The notes under the pieces were generated by a model. The model was given only the letters and a program-made list of their open reading frames with translations, was not told where the DNA came from and did no database searches. A stretch of DNA of 64,000 bases, from the NCBI GenBank assembly GCA_904501735.1, contig CAJGBY010000003.1, positions 1 through 64,000 of the forward strand, given 5' to 3'. The stretch comes from an uncultured Muribaculaceae bacterium (GTDB lineage: Bacteria > Bacteroidota > Bacteroidia > Bacteroidales > Muribaculaceae). Below are positions 48,123-57,769 of the stretch, piece by piece (position 1 is the first letter of the stretch; every line of letters begins with the position of its first letter). The position numbers were made by a program, and so were the translations under genes.

Positions 48123-49565
48123 TTATTTTCTCTTGCTTTTTACGATGCCCGATTGTGAGCGCACGCAACGGAAACCGATGTAAGAGCGTTGCTCGTTTTG
48201 GTATTCCCACATGCGGATGTCGCTACGAATGTTATGAGCCACATCTTTCCAAGAACCACCACGCACAATCTTGCGAGTCATGCGGTAAGGGTCTTTCACA
48301 TTGTCGCCAGTAGCAGCATTGTAGCTGTATTCAGGGTTGATATCGTTGGTGATTTTGTTTACACTTTCGGTGTAGGCAGTAGAAGTCCATTCGCTCACAT
48401 TACCAGCCATATCGTATAGACCGAAGTCGTTAGGAGTGTAAGTGCCAGTAGCCGAAGTGATGATGTTACCATCTTTCACATAGTTACCTTCCATAGGCTT
48501 GAAGTTGGCGTAGAAACAGCCATCTTGTTCGGTGAGAGGAAGGTCGCCTTGCCAAGGATATTTGTTGGCCGTTACACCAGCGCGAGCAGCATATTCCCAT
48601 TCAGCTTCAGTAGGCAAACGATAAGGTTCGATTTGTTTGCCAAACTTGCCAAGAGAGCGACGCAAGAAGTCGGTTCTCCACACGCAGAATGCGTTAGCTT
48701 GTTCCCAACTTACCCCAACAACAGGGAAATCGTTGTAGGCACCTTGAGAGAAATAGTTGCGCACATATCGTTCGTTGAGAGAGTTTTCGAAATCGTTCAC
48801 CCAGCAAGTAGTGTCGGGATAAACATTCACGATATATGTGTTCAAGAAGTCGTATTCGCTTGAAAGCGGACGCGAGATGACTTCGCGACGGATATTGCCT
48901 TCGTCGTCAACATAGGCAGTGTCCTTAGAAATCATTGGCATTTCTTCATCGACAGGGTTGTCGGTGTTGTAGTCGCGACGCTTAGGATCGAGGCGGTTTT
49001 TGCGTTTTACAGCCTCGGTCATGTTGTATACTTCGTAGCGATAGTTGAGCTGAGTAGGGTCGAGCTCTTTCACACCAGTGATAGGGTTGGTGCGATACAC
49101 GCTTTCGATAGCTCGTGCTTCGTCTTCGTTAGGATTGCGCCAAGGAATTGGTCGTCCCCAGTCAAGATAAGGTTCGATAGGGTTACCGTCGCGGTCTTCT
49201 TCAATCTTGAATGCTTCGTTGCCACCATAAGCAGGGTCGGCAAGTCGTTCACGAATGATAGAGTCGCGTACCCAGAATACGAATTGCTTGTATTCGGCAT
49301 TGGTAACTTCGGTTTCGTCCATCCAGAAAGCGTCGACCGACATACCACGAGGGTCGGCTTTGATGCCCCAAGCAGTATCGTTTTCGAGTGGACCTGCTTT
49401 GATAGAACCACGGTCAACAAGCACCATTCCGTAAGGAGTAGGTTCGTTCCAAGAAGTTCCGTTAATACCAGTTACTTCACCGCCTACACTCGAACGGCTA
49501 CCTTTAGACGACATACATGATGATACTGCAATCGCTACTATTGTGAAATAAAATATTCTTTTCAT
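48123..49565 (-). CDS. porK: T9SS ring lipoprotein PorK/GldK
   Basis: PorK is the outer-membrane lipoprotein that forms the T9SS ring with PorN. The 480-residue protein has a lipobox (VSSC, lipidation at about C17) and a formylglycine-generating-enzyme-like (SUMF1) fold: GMVLVDRGSIKAG, DAFWMDETEVTNAEYKQF, FPVVGVSWEQANAFCVWR, YRLPTEAEWEYAARAG, GLYDMAGNVSEWTSTAY and IVRGGSWKDVAHNIRSDIRMW ... IGFRCVRS. The enzyme fold is used structurally here. It starts 3 bp after the porP stop, and porL follows after 37 bp. Confidence 0.96.
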   Translation of the reverse strand: MKRIFYFTIVAIAVSSCMSSKGSRSSVGGEVTGINGTSWNEPTPYGMVLVDRGSIKAGPLENDTAWGIKADPRGMSVDAFWMDETEVTNAEYKQFVFWVRDSIIRERLADPAYGGNEAFKIEEDRDGNPIEPYLDWGRPIPWRNPNEDEARAIESVYRTNPITGVKELDPTQLNYRYEVYNMTEAVKRKNRLDPKRRDYNTDNPVDEEMPMISKDTAYVDDEGNIRREVISRPLSSEYDFLNTYIVNVYPDTTCWVNDFENSLNERYVRNYFSQGAYNDFPVVGVSWEQANAFCVWRTDFLRRSLGKFGKQIEPYRLPTEAEWEYAARAGVTANKYPWQGDLPLTEQDGCFYANFKPMEGNYVKDGNIITSATGTYTPNDFGLYDMAGNVSEWTSTAYTESVNKITNDINPEYSYNAATGDNVKDPYRMTRKIVRGGSWKDVAHNIRSDIRMWEYQNEQRSYIGFRCVRSQSGIVKSKRK

Positions 49566-49568
49566 AAA

Positions 49569-50558
49569 TTACATTATACGAATACTTTTATGTTTGTTCT
49601 TATTCTTTTCTCTCAAGTCAAGTTTTACTTTATAACCTAAAAATAACTCGTGGCTGCCACTTGTTCCCTTCGATACATTAGAAATAGGGTAGTCGTAGCT
49701 ATAACCCACAGTGATATTTTTAAATTCAGCCCCCACCATAATGGCAACGGCATCATTCCATCGGTAGGCTAACCCCGCAGTGATGAATTTGTTGTAACGA
49801 GCTCGTGCAGTGAACTCACCAGTGAATACACTTGTATCGGTTTTAACCAAAATAGATGGTTGTAATTCTATTAACGAATTTTTTATTGGAATATTGCTTC
49901 CTGCCATTAAATAAAAAGCGCGGTCGGTAGCAAATTCGTAGTTTTGTTCGCCACTACCTTCTTGTGAAAGGATGATTTTAGGACTTGTGATGTGTGTGGC
50001 AGAGAGTCCAGCCCAGAACCATTTGTGAACATAGAATGCTCCAAAGTTTAGGTCGAGAGCAGTACCAGCAATGTCGTTGGTAGGGATAGCATTGTCGCTG
50101 CCTTCGTGATAATCATCGTCGCCAGGGAGAATGACTTCGCTACCCTTATAAGCTTGGTTGATAATTCCGACTTGAAGCCCTATTTGTAGCTGTCCTTTTA
50201 GGAAATTTTGCTTGATAAAAGCTAATTGTGCACCAATGTTGAGTGTGCTGAATAGCCCTGCACTCTCTTGGTGTAGCACGAGACCTGTTGCAAATCGCTT
50301 GTCGAGAAATTTGAAAGGCATATCGGCTTGCGCTGTGAGTCCTTGAGGAGCATTTTCGATACCTACCCATTGCAAACGACCAGCTGCGTGAATGTCGATG
50401 AAATCGGTGCGACCGATAGCTGCAGGGTTGAAATAACCAGGCATAGCCCAATAGTGGGTATACTGAGCATCAACCTGCGATTTGGCATGAAAAGCATTGA
50501 GTACCACCAATAGAGATAGTACTGTGATGCGTAATATGTTGTTAAAAGCCTTATTCAT
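49569..50558 (-). CDS. porP: T9SS outer-membrane protein PorP/SprF family
   Basis: The 329-residue protein has a signal peptide (about 1-28, ending AKSQ). It is a PorP/SprF β-barrel: QVDAQYTHYWAMPGYFNPAAIGRTDFIDIHAAGRLQW near the N-terminus and GAEFKNITVGYSYDYPISNVSKGTSGSHELFLGYKV at the end are typical. PorP anchors the PorK/N ring at the outer membrane. The start is set at ATG 50558 (MNKAFNN), which begins the signal peptide; 50597 would overlap porT. Gap to porT is 13 bp and to porK 3 bp. Confidence 0.93.
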   Translation of the reverse strand: MNKAFNNILRITVLSLLVVLNAFHAKSQVDAQYTHYWAMPGYFNPAAIGRTDFIDIHAAGRLQWVGIENAPQGLTAQADMPFKFLDKRFATGLVLHQESAGLFSTLNIGAQLAFIKQNFLKGQLQIGLQVGIINQAYKGSEVILPGDDDYHEGSDNAIPTNDIAGTALDLNFGAFYVHKWFWAGLSATHITSPKIILSQEGSGEQNYEFATDRAFYLMAGSNIPIKNSLIELQPSILVKTDTSVFTGEFTARARYNKFITAGLAYRWNDAVAIMVGAEFKNITVGYSYDYPISNVSKGTSGSHELFLGYKVKLDLREKNKNKHKSIRIM

Positions 50559-50571
50559 AGATTGATGAGAA

Positions 50572-51294
50572 TTATTCAAAATAGAAAGTGAGAACAATCA
50601 TGTTCGACTTGATATTCGAGATTGATTGTGTGTATTTTTGCATTTCAGGGTTGTCCTCTAAGTCGGGGCGTTTAGTCTCGAGCATGTCGCGCAGACCGAA
50701 GCAGAATTTAATTTCGGGGCAGAACTTGAAGTAAGGCAGATAGAAGTCGCAACCCATACCGATAGTGAGCATAGCATCGGTGGTTTTGAGTTGAATCTGC
50801 TCAGAGCGCTTTTTAGAAACATCAAGTATACCCATCACACCACCTACAAGATAGGGGCGAAGGTTCTTGTATCGCAATGCCGAATATTTTAGATCGACAG
50901 GCACTACCACATAATTGCTCTTGATGTCCTGCTTGGTGATGTCGCCAGTGATAGAATTGCGGAAATGCACCTTTTTGTTTCCAAAGTACATACCTGGCGA
51001 TACGCGAAGGTTGAGATAATTGTTCAATCTCAAGTCGGCAAGCACATTCACGCAAAAACCAGGAGAATAGGCAGGAACATCGGCAAACCATGATTCGCCT
51101 TCGGGAGTTACATAGCCATTGTTGGAAATGTTGAGGTCTTGCATGTGTAGACCAACCGAAAAGCCGAAGTGAATAGGCTTCATGTCGGCATAAGGACGAT
51201 TTACTGGTCCATCCTTGTGTCGTTGAGCCATTGCACTTGCGCTAAAGGCAAGCAATACGAGTAGAATAATATGTTTAAAATGCAAATTCTTCAT
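50572..51294 (-). CDS. porT: T9SS outer-membrane protein PorT
   Basis: PorT is a small β-barrel protein needed for T9SS assembly. The 240-residue protein has a signal peptide (about 1-23, AMA-Q) and the PorT hallmark MKPIHFGFSVGLHMQDL directly after it. The remainder is an eight-strand-type barrel ending in Phe-Glu (LTFYFE). It opens the porT-P-K-L-M-N run, an order conserved in several Bacteroidales. I could not see a clear promoter before it; it is divergent from the SUI1-family gene. Confidence 0.9.
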   Translation of the reverse strand: MKNLHFKHIILLVLLAFSASAMAQRHKDGPVNRPYADMKPIHFGFSVGLHMQDLNISNNGYVTPEGESWFADVPAYSPGFCVNVLADLRLNNYLNLRVSPGMYFGNKKVHFRNSITGDITKQDIKSNYVVVPVDLKYSALRYKNLRPYLVGGVMGILDVSKKRSEQIQLKTTDAMLTIGMGCDFYLPYFKFCPEIKFCFGLRDMLETKRPDLEDNPEMQKYTQSISNIKSNMIVLTFYFE

Positions 51295-51330
51295 AATATA
51301 TAGCTAAATAACGAAGAAAAGTGGTAGATA

Positions 51331-51361
51331 TTGCAAGATTGGTAGAAAAACCTTAATTTTG
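51331..51361 (+). promoter_or_regulatory. Promoter of the SUI1-family gene
   Basis: TTG at 51331-51333 and TAATTTTG at 51354-51361 are spaced by 20 nt; the leader to ATG 51386 is about 20 nt. Confidence 0.65.
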
Positions 51362-51385
51362 GTGAAGAAAATAATAAAAAAGACT

Positions 51386-51718
51386 ATGGATTGGAAAGAA
51401 AAACTTGGAATGGCATTTAATATAGACCCTGCGAGCGTACAAAATGAGCCCGAAGTGGAAGAAACTGTCGAAGAAAAACAATGCACCCAACGACTCGATG
51501 TGATGCTTGACAAGCGCAATCGCAACGGAAAAAAGGTTACCCTTGTGGTGAACTTTGATGGTAGCGAGGAGGCGTTGAAGCAGCTTGCCAAAGAGCTTAA
51601 GCAACATTGTGGTGTGGGCGGCTCGGCTCGTGGTGGCGAAATCCTTATACAAGGCGATTTTAGAGAAAAGATTTTGGCGTATCTAAAGGATAATGGCTAT
51701 AAAGCACGCATCATCTAA
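51386..51718 (+). CDS. SUI1/eIF1-like translation factor (YciH family)
   Basis: This 110-residue protein has an unstructured acidic N-terminus (about 1-35) and a C-terminal SUI1 domain with RNRNGKKVTLVVNFDGSEEALKQLAKELKQHCGVGGSARGGEILIQGD, which matches bacterial YciH/eIF1-like proteins. These can affect start-codon selection on the 30S subunit. That is of interest in a phylum with weak Shine-Dalgarno use, but its role here is inferred. The start is ATG 51386; a TTG at 51359 lies in the -7 element. Confidence 0.92.
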   Translation: MDWKEKLGMAFNIDPASVQNEPEVEETVEEKQCTQRLDVMLDKRNRNGKKVTLVVNFDGSEEALKQLAKELKQHCGVGGSARGGEILIQGDFREKILAYLKDNGYKARII

Positions 51719-51748
51719 TGTGTGTGTAACTCATTAAGCGAGAAAGGA

Positions 51749-51779
51749 AAACGACAAATCTTATCGGGATTTGTCGTTT
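51749..51779 (+). terminator. Terminator after the SUI1-family gene, overlapping the end of the AraC gene
   Basis: AAACGACAAATC (51749-51760) pairs with GATTTGTCGTTT (51768-51779) across a 7-nt loop. The right arm encodes the last residues of the convergent AraC-type protein. Confidence 0.75.
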
Positions 51780-52912
51780 GTTGTTTCTAATAGGAATTCA
51801 GTGGGCGTTTTGCCCATTATGCTCTTGAAAACAGTAAAGAATGCTTCGCGAGAAGTGAAACCACTCTGGAAGGTGAGAGAATCGATGTTTTGTTCTCTGT
51901 GCACATCGTTGTTCAGCACCTTTACTGCTCGATCGATACGCATCTTGTTGACAACGACAGTGAAATGAGTGTTGTCGGAGATTTCGAGAGCTCGTGAAAT
52001 TTGGTTAGGTGAATAACCTATAGCGTCGGCCACTTCTTTGATGGTGAGAGCGGGATTTAAGTAAGATTTCGATGTGGCGAGATAGTCGAAAGTGGCGTTA
52101 CTTATTTCTTTAGCTTGGTTGATGCTGATAGGTCTACCTTTGCTAATTTCGTAGTCGAATTGTATTTCGGTAATAGCCTTGTTGACATATTCGTCGTGTG
52201 TAGAGAAAGGGAAGTTGGTGGCGTTGTAGACGAAATACAGTATGATTACGATGTCGAACAGATTGAGTGTCCAACTCCAGTTGTGCTCGATAATGTGATG
52301 ACACAGCAAAAGTACCAAAAATGCAATGGTGAGGGCCGAGATGAGTCGTGGAATCCAAAGACTTCGTTGCCATTCGGCGAAGGTGTAATTCTTGCCAATG
52401 AATTGCTTCACCTTGTACATGTAGAGTAGGATAATTGAGAAATATATTATCACTTGAGAAATGAGAACTGTGATGTTGAGGCTTTCGATCCAACTTACCC
52501 AAAGAGTGTTTTTGTAGACAAAGAAATTAATCTTTTCGGGGTAGGAAAGTAGGTGAATATAGGCAGTGTAGATGATAAAACACACCAATGAAGGGAAGAA
52601 ATGGAATAGGCGTATTTTACTGAAAGGCGTTTGGCTGTTGAAATATTGGTGGATAGCAATCCATAAAGCAGGCAGAAAAGCCAATCCAGCCGAGTAGGCA
52701 AAAGGAGCAGTCCAAAGAGCCCATTTGAATTGTTCGGTATAGAAAAATATGTTGTAAAGGTAGAACGGAATTGTAGTGGTAATTACAATTAAGTGGGGAA
52801 CGATTCTCCTCTTGTTGTTACGCTTAATGCATAACAGCAATATAGATAAACCAATCAAGAAGAAAATACTTACAATGTTGATTATCAGTATAATTGTCTT
52901 GTAGTGGTACAT
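51761..52912 (-). CDS. Membrane-bound AraC-type transcriptional regulator
   Basis: The 383-residue protein has about seven transmembrane helices (residues about 5-235) and a C-terminal AraC/XylS DNA-binding domain (about 275-375: ALTIKEVADAIGYSPNQISRALEIS ... QNIDSLTFQSGFTSREAFFTVFKSIMGKTPTEFL). This fusion is a known Bacteroidota type of one-component membrane regulator. Ligand and targets are unknown. The start is ATG 52912 (MYHYKTI); a longer open frame to 53395 overlaps the divergent helicase gene and its promoter and is rejected. Confidence 0.9.
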   Translation of the reverse strand: MYHYKTIILIINIVSIFFLIGLSILLLCIKRNNKRRIVPHLIVITTTIPFYLYNIFFYTEQFKWALWTAPFAYSAGLAFLPALWIAIHQYFNSQTPFSKIRLFHFFPSLVCFIIYTAYIHLLSYPEKINFFVYKNTLWVSWIESLNITVLISQVIIYFSIILLYMYKVKQFIGKNYTFAEWQRSLWIPRLISALTIAFLVLLLCHHIIEHNWSWTLNLFDIVIILYFVYNATNFPFSTHDEYVNKAITEIQFDYEISKGRPISINQAKEISNATFDYLATSKSYLNPALTIKEVADAIGYSPNQISRALEISDNTHFTVVVNKMRIDRAVKVLNNDVHREQNIDSLTFQSGFTSREAFFTVFKSIMGKTPTEFLLETTNDKSR

Positions 52913-52962
52913 AACAATAGAAATAAGGAGTGATTTTGTGAGTGCTAAAGTATGATTTTTTT

Positions 52963-52992
52963 TTGGCTTTTGAAAATAATGAGTTATTTTTG
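52963..52992 (+). promoter_or_regulatory. Promoter of the helicase-nuclease/xseAB operon
   Basis: TTG at 52963-52965 and TATTTTTG at 52985-52992 are spaced by 19 nt; the leader to ATG 53015 is about 20 nt. Confidence 0.6.
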
Positions 52993-53014
52993 AGATAAAA
53001 TTTAGGAAAGAGTA

Positions 53015-56000
53015 ATGATAAAGGTAATAAAAGCGTCGGCAGGGTCGGGAAAAACCTATCAGTTGACTTATGAATATATCAAACTTCTCTTGGGCGTGAA
53101 GCGCAAGGGACGATATGAATTGGTGAAGCCAAGCGATGTGGAACGACATCGTCACATATTGGCTGTTACATTCACCAACAAAGCAACTGGTGAAATGAAA
53201 GAACGCATCATCAAGGAATTGTCGATTTTGGCAGGCGAAGAACCTGGCAAAAAGAGTGACTATCTCGATGACTTGTGTCGCGATTTTGGTAATGTGCAGC
53301 CCGAAGATGTTAAAAAGGCGGCATATCGAGCAATGGTGGAAATATTGTTTGATTACACCAACTTCAATGTGAGCACGATTGATGCATTTTTCCAACTTGT
53401 GCTACGCACCTTTGCCAAAGAATTGAAGATGTCGTATAACTATGATGTGGAAATCGACGATGACTATGCTATCAAAGTGGGAGTCAATGATTTCTTCTCA
53501 AGTTTGGCACACACGAGATCTTCATCGAAAGAAGAAGTGGAACGAGCAAAACGCGCCAAGATGTGGATTAGAGAGTTTGTGCGCGATGAGGTGAAAGGCG
53601 GAAAATCATGGAATATCTTTGTTGCAAGCGAGAAAAAACCATCGAAAAAGAAAAATAAATCATTCTCTTTGGGTAAATTCCTTGATTGCCTGAAGCAAGA
53701 AGATATGCGTCAATATCTTGATGCCTTGGTGGAATATATCGATAAGAAAGACGAATCGGAAGAAAAACCAACCTTCTATATATACAAATTTAAGCGTGCA
53801 TTGTATGATAAAATGCAAGACTTAAAACAAGCTATCTGTGATGCACGAAAGGCTATATTGAAATTGAGCGAACAAGATGGTTTGACCGCTGATGATTTGA
53901 GTGGCAATGGAGGAATGATTTGGATTCAAAAGATTGCTGACAATCCTGCAAATTGCGATGTGAGCGTGCTCGAATATGAAAAGATAGCTAAATGCATAAG
54001 CAATGGGCGCGAAAACAAGATAAGGTGGTTCAAAAAGAAAAAAGAGGCCGGAATAGAGTTTGTACTATCGGAACAGACGATAGCCGATATATGCGATCAG
54101 CTCGAAATAATGGGGGACAGCCTGAGCAGCTATGAGATATGTCGTGATATGCATCGCAATATCTATATGCTTGGTCTGCTTGGCGAGGTGAAACGATATA
54201 TGGAGAGGTATCGTAGCGAGAACGAAATGATTTTGCTTGGCGATACTAACGATCTATTGCGCAAGATTATAAATAACGAGGAAACACCATTTGTGTATGA
54301 ACGCGTAGGAGTGTGGTTGAGCCATTTCTTGATAGATGAGTTCCAAGATACATCGCGTTCGCAATGGGAAAATATGCGTCCGTTGCTGTTCAATAGCTGT
54401 GCCGAAGGTAGCGACAACCTTATAATTGGCGATGAAAAGCAGTGTATTTATCGTTTTAGAAATGCCGATTCATCGTTGTTGCGCACCGAGGTGGCTCGCC
54501 ATTTCACTGTAACACAAAATGATGGTGCAGTGAGCTACAATTGGCGTAGTATGCCCAATGTGATTGAGTTCAACAATATGTTTTTTACCTCGTTGGCCGA
54601 AAAACTTGAAGCTCAAGAGGAATATAGCAATGTAAAGCAAGCCATACCCGAAAAGAAAAAACATAATAATCCTGGCTATGTGGAGATTAATTATGTGGAA
54701 AAGGACGCAAAAGATGCTGAATCAACATCGGACGATGATGCCAAAGGATTTAAATCGAAAGTGCTGAAGCAATTACCCGATTTGATTAATAGCATTGTGA
54801 GTCGTGGCTATCAATATAAGGATATAGCCGTGCTTGTGTTCTCCAACTATGATGGGGTGGATGTGGTGCAGCATATCATCAACTATAATTCGAAATTGGG
54901 CGAAGGTGAGAAGAAAATCGATGTGGTGTCGAACGAGTCATTATTGCTTAAGAATTCGGCATCGGTGCGACTAATAATAAGCCATTTGCGCTATCTCGAC
55001 TCGAAATTGCTTTTACAGAAGGCAGAGGAAGGAGATGATAAGAAGAAAGATACACCAATCGACAGTGAAGGGTATGTGCATAGGTTGTTGCGTCATTACG
55101 AGCACCTTATGAATACTGAAAAGTGTGAGCCAGGCGAAGCGCTTGAACGAAGCTTTGAAGAAGTGTCGAAGGATGTGGAGGACTGTGAGTTGTCGCTAAA
55201 TTCGCTGTTGCCCGAAAATACTGAGTCGTTTAATATAGTTTCGATTACAGAACATATTATAGCTCAAAATGTGACAGATGAAAGGCTTGAGCATGAAAAT
55301 GCCTACATTCAAGCATTTCAAGATTGTGTATTGGAATTTAGTAACCGTTCGAACGCGTCGATTCACGAATTCCTGAAATGGTGGGACAAAGGAGGATGTA
55401 ATACATCGATTAATTCGCCCGAAGGTCAAGATGCAATCAATGTGCTTACGATACACAAGTCGAAAGGTCTTGAATATAAGTGTGTTATATTGCCATTCTG
55501 TAACTGGTCGCTTGAAGGTCAAGAGGAAACTTTGTGGGTTCCAAAGCAAGAAGTACTCGATTCGGGATTGTTGTCAACATTTGACGAAGATATAATACCT
55601 CCTGTGGTTCCGGTGAATCCGAAACCAAAAGCGGGAGTTAAGGACAGCGCATTGGGTAATTATTATGGATTGAAGTTGCAGGAGCGCAGAATAGATGCGT
55701 TAAACAAGACTTATGTGGGATTCACTCGTGCCGTTGACGAAATGTATATCTTTACGCCTAAAGAGGAGTATTTGAAAAATGCTAATCTGGAGTCGTACTT
55801 GGCAGAATATAGAGAAGGCGAGGAGTTGATATATACAATGGGCGAAAAGGGTCAGAAAGTTAGCGATGGTAAAGAAGCCAAGGAAGAAACTGTTCCAGCG
55901 CCTAAGCAAGAGGAGGCTAATGAGTTGAATCTGCCCGATAAGATGCCTAAGTATAAGGTTGATAACATCAAACTCCAATATAAGGTCGTGGATATGTTTA

Positions 56001-56455
56001 CCAACGACCAACGACAACAAGGAATTCGCTTGCATGAAGTGATGAAGCGCGTGAGAGTGTTGGCTGACCTTGATTATGCTTTGTTCAACTACAAGGTGAG
56101 GGCCATGCTGGATGAGGAAATCTACGAGGAAGATTGTCGTGTGTTGAAGAAGGCTGTGGAATGTCCACAGGTGCAATGGTGGTTTGATACGCGCAATCGT
56201 GTGTATAATGAACGATCGTTGCTCGATGACGACGGCACTATAACTCGTCCCGATCGTTTCTTTGTAACTCCAGATGGTCGCACGGTGGTGGTTGACTATA
56301 AGTTTGGCAAAAAGACACCAGAGAATGTGGAGAAATATAAGAAGCAAGTGAGAGGATATATCGATGTGTTAAAGAAAACTGGAATCGACAATGTGGAGGG
56401 CTATTTGTGGTTCCCACTTGAAGAGGATAGTGATGAAGCAATAGTAAAAGTGTGA
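53015..56455 (+). CDS. UvrD/RecB-like (AddA-type) helicase-nuclease
   Basis: The 1146-residue protein is a superfamily 1A helicase fused to a PD-(D/E)xK nuclease, like AddA or RecB of double-strand-break repair complexes. Helicase motifs are I KASAGSGKTYQLT (about 5-17), Ia ILAVTFTNKATGEMKER, II FLIDEFQDTSRSQW, III GDEKQCIYRFR, IV YNWRSMPNVIEFNN, V VLTIHKSKGLEYKCVI and VI TYVGFTRAVDEMYIF. The C-terminal nuclease core shows RPDRFFVTPDGRTVVVDYKFGK (D and K of the active site, about 1085-1105). The usual partner nuclease (AddB-like) is not beside it; xseA starts 4 bp downstream. Binding of free 3' ends with Exo VII is a possible functional link (inference). Confidence 0.93.
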   Translation: MIKVIKASAGSGKTYQLTYEYIKLLLGVKRKGRYELVKPSDVERHRHILAVTFTNKATGEMKERIIKELSILAGEEPGKKSDYLDDLCRDFGNVQPEDVKKAAYRAMVEILFDYTNFNVSTIDAFFQLVLRTFAKELKMSYNYDVEIDDDYAIKVGVNDFFSSLAHTRSSSKEEVERAKRAKMWIREFVRDEVKGGKSWNIFVASEKKPSKKKNKSFSLGKFLDCLKQEDMRQYLDALVEYIDKKDESEEKPTFYIYKFKRALYDKMQDLKQAICDARKAILKLSEQDGLTADDLSGNGGMIWIQKIADNPANCDVSVLEYEKIAKCISNGRENKIRWFKKKKEAGIEFVLSEQTIADICDQLEIMGDSLSSYEICRDMHRNIYMLGLLGEVKRYMERYRSENEMILLGDTNDLLRKIINNEETPFVYERVGVWLSHFLIDEFQDTSRSQWENMRPLLFNSCAEGSDNLIIGDEKQCIYRFRNADSSLLRTEVARHFTVTQNDGAVSYNWRSMPNVIEFNNMFFTSLAEKLEAQEEYSNVKQAIPEKKKHNNPGYVEINYVEKDAKDAESTSDDDAKGFKSKVLKQLPDLINSIVSRGYQYKDIAVLVFSNYDGVDVVQHIINYNSKLGEGEKKIDVVSNESLLLKNSASVRLIISHLRYLDSKLLLQKAEEGDDKKKDTPIDSEGYVHRLLRHYEHLMNTEKCEPGEALERSFEEVSKDVEDCELSLNSLLPENTESFNIVSITEHIIAQNVTDERLEHENAYIQAFQDCVLEFSNRSNASIHEFLKWWDKGGCNTSINSPEGQDAINVLTIHKSKGLEYKCVILPFCNWSLEGQEETLWVPKQEVLDSGLLSTFDEDIIPPVVPVNPKPKAGVKDSALGNYYGLKLQERRIDALNKTYVGFTRAVDEMYIFTPKEEYLKNANLESYLAEYREGEELIYTMGEKGQKVSDGKEAKEETVPAPKQEEANELNLPDKMPKYKVDNIKLQYKVVDMFTNDQRQQGIRLHEVMKRVRVLADLDYALFNYKVRAMLDEEIYEEDCRVLKKAVECPQVQWWFDTRNRVYNERSLLDDDGTITRPDRFFVTPDGRTVVVDYKFGKKTPENVEKYKKQVRGYIDVLKKTGIDNVEGYLWFPLEEDSDEAIVKV

Positions 56456-56459
56456 AATA

Positions 56460-57752
56460 ATGGATGCGATATCTTTATTAGAATATAATATTAGGATAAA
56501 GCGATTGCTTGCTTCGCCCGATGTGCAAAAGTGCTGGATAACAGCCGAATTGAGCGATGTTGCTGTGCGTGGCGGACATTGCTACATGGAACTTGTGCAA
56601 AAGGACGAAAGCAATACGCGTATATTGGCCAAAAATCGTGGTGTGATATGGGCTAATGTGTTCAATCGATTGAAATGCGAGTTTGAATTGGCTACAGGAA
56701 TGGCATTCGTGAGCGGATTGAAGCTATTGATTGAGGTAACAGCCAATTATCACGAGCAATTCGGGCTGTCGCTTGTAATATCGGACATCAATCCCGAATA
56801 TACACTTGGAGGAATGGCGATGAAGCGTCGCGAGATATTGCGAAGACTTGCTGAGGAAGGTATTATCGACATGAATAAGGAGCTTGCATTTCCCGATGTG
56901 CCACAACGCATAGCAGTGGTGTCGGCCGAAGGAGCTGCAGGTTATGGCGATTTTATGAATCAGTTGGAGAACAACCCTTATGGGCTACAGTTCTACACTA
57001 AACTGTTCCCTGCAGTGATGCAAGGAGAGCGCACTGTGCCTACAGTGATAGCTGCACTCGACAGAATTAATGAACATCAAGAATTGTTTGATTGTGTGGT
57101 GATTATTCGTGGCGGTGGTGCGACATCCGATTTGCATTGTTTCGACGATTATAACTTGGCTGCCCATGTGGCACAATTTCCATTGCCAGTGGTGGTGGGA
57201 ATAGGTCATGAACGAGATGTAACAGTGCTCGATGATATAGCAGCAATGCGTGTTAAAACGCCTACAGCAGCTGCTGAATGGCTGATATCGCGTGGTGAGG
57301 CGGCGTTGGCGAGAATAGGAGAGTTGTCGAATGCTGTGGTGGGGTCGGCGAGTGGATATGTGGCTCGTGCGAATGAACAATTGGCTTATTATAGTAGCAC
57401 TATTCCACTTGTGGCGCAAAATATGATAGACGCAGCAAATATGCGATTGAATCACTATGCGCAGACTATCCCTGTAGGTGTGCAAAATCGTATCGCTACG
57501 GCTCGCACACAACTGATGTACCTATTCCAGTCGATGAAGCAGGCTGGAGAGCAACGATTGTTGCGCGAAAAGATGCGCGTGCAGTCGATTGCGGATAAGG
57601 TGGAGATTCTTTCGCCACAAAATACGCTTCGCCGAGGTTATACACTCACTATGAAGAATGGAAAGGCTGTTACGAAAGCCGAAGATTTAAAGGCTGGCGA
57701 ATGTGTAATAACTATCTTTGCCGATGGCGAAGTGAAATCTATTGTTGAATAA
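56460..57752 (+). CDS. xseA: Exodeoxyribonuclease VII large subunit XseA
   Basis: Exo VII degrades single-stranded DNA from both ends without ATP. The 430-residue protein has an N-terminal OB fold (about 1-110, SLLEYNIRIKRLLASPDVQKCWITAELSDV). The catalytic domain has PQRIAVVSAEGAAGYGDF, DCVVIIRGGGATSDLHCFDDYNLAAHVAQFPLPVVVGIGHERDVTVLDDIAAMRVKTPTAAAEWLI (about 215-285) and a long coiled coil (about 290-385), ending in the LRRGYTLTMKNGKAV tail. It is coupled to the helicase gene (4-bp gap) and to xseB (17-bp gap). Confidence 0.97.
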   Translation: MDAISLLEYNIRIKRLLASPDVQKCWITAELSDVAVRGGHCYMELVQKDESNTRILAKNRGVIWANVFNRLKCEFELATGMAFVSGLKLLIEVTANYHEQFGLSLVISDINPEYTLGGMAMKRREILRRLAEEGIIDMNKELAFPDVPQRIAVVSAEGAAGYGDFMNQLENNPYGLQFYTKLFPAVMQGERTVPTVIAALDRINEHQELFDCVVIIRGGGATSDLHCFDDYNLAAHVAQFPLPVVVGIGHERDVTVLDDIAAMRVKTPTAAAEWLISRGEAALARIGELSNAVVGSASGYVARANEQLAYYSSTIPLVAQNMIDAANMRLNHYAQTIPVGVQNRIATARTQLMYLFQSMKQAGEQRLLREKMRVQSIADKVEILSPQNTLRRGYTLTMKNGKAVTKAEDLKAGECVITIFADGEVKSIVE

Positions 57753-57769
57753 TAAAAATAAACTAAAAT

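Noticed and set aside
52913..53395. 161-residue N-terminal extension of the AraC-type regulator
   Set aside because: It is antisense to the start of the helicase gene and crosses that gene's promoter; the membrane domain begins cleanly at ATG 52912.
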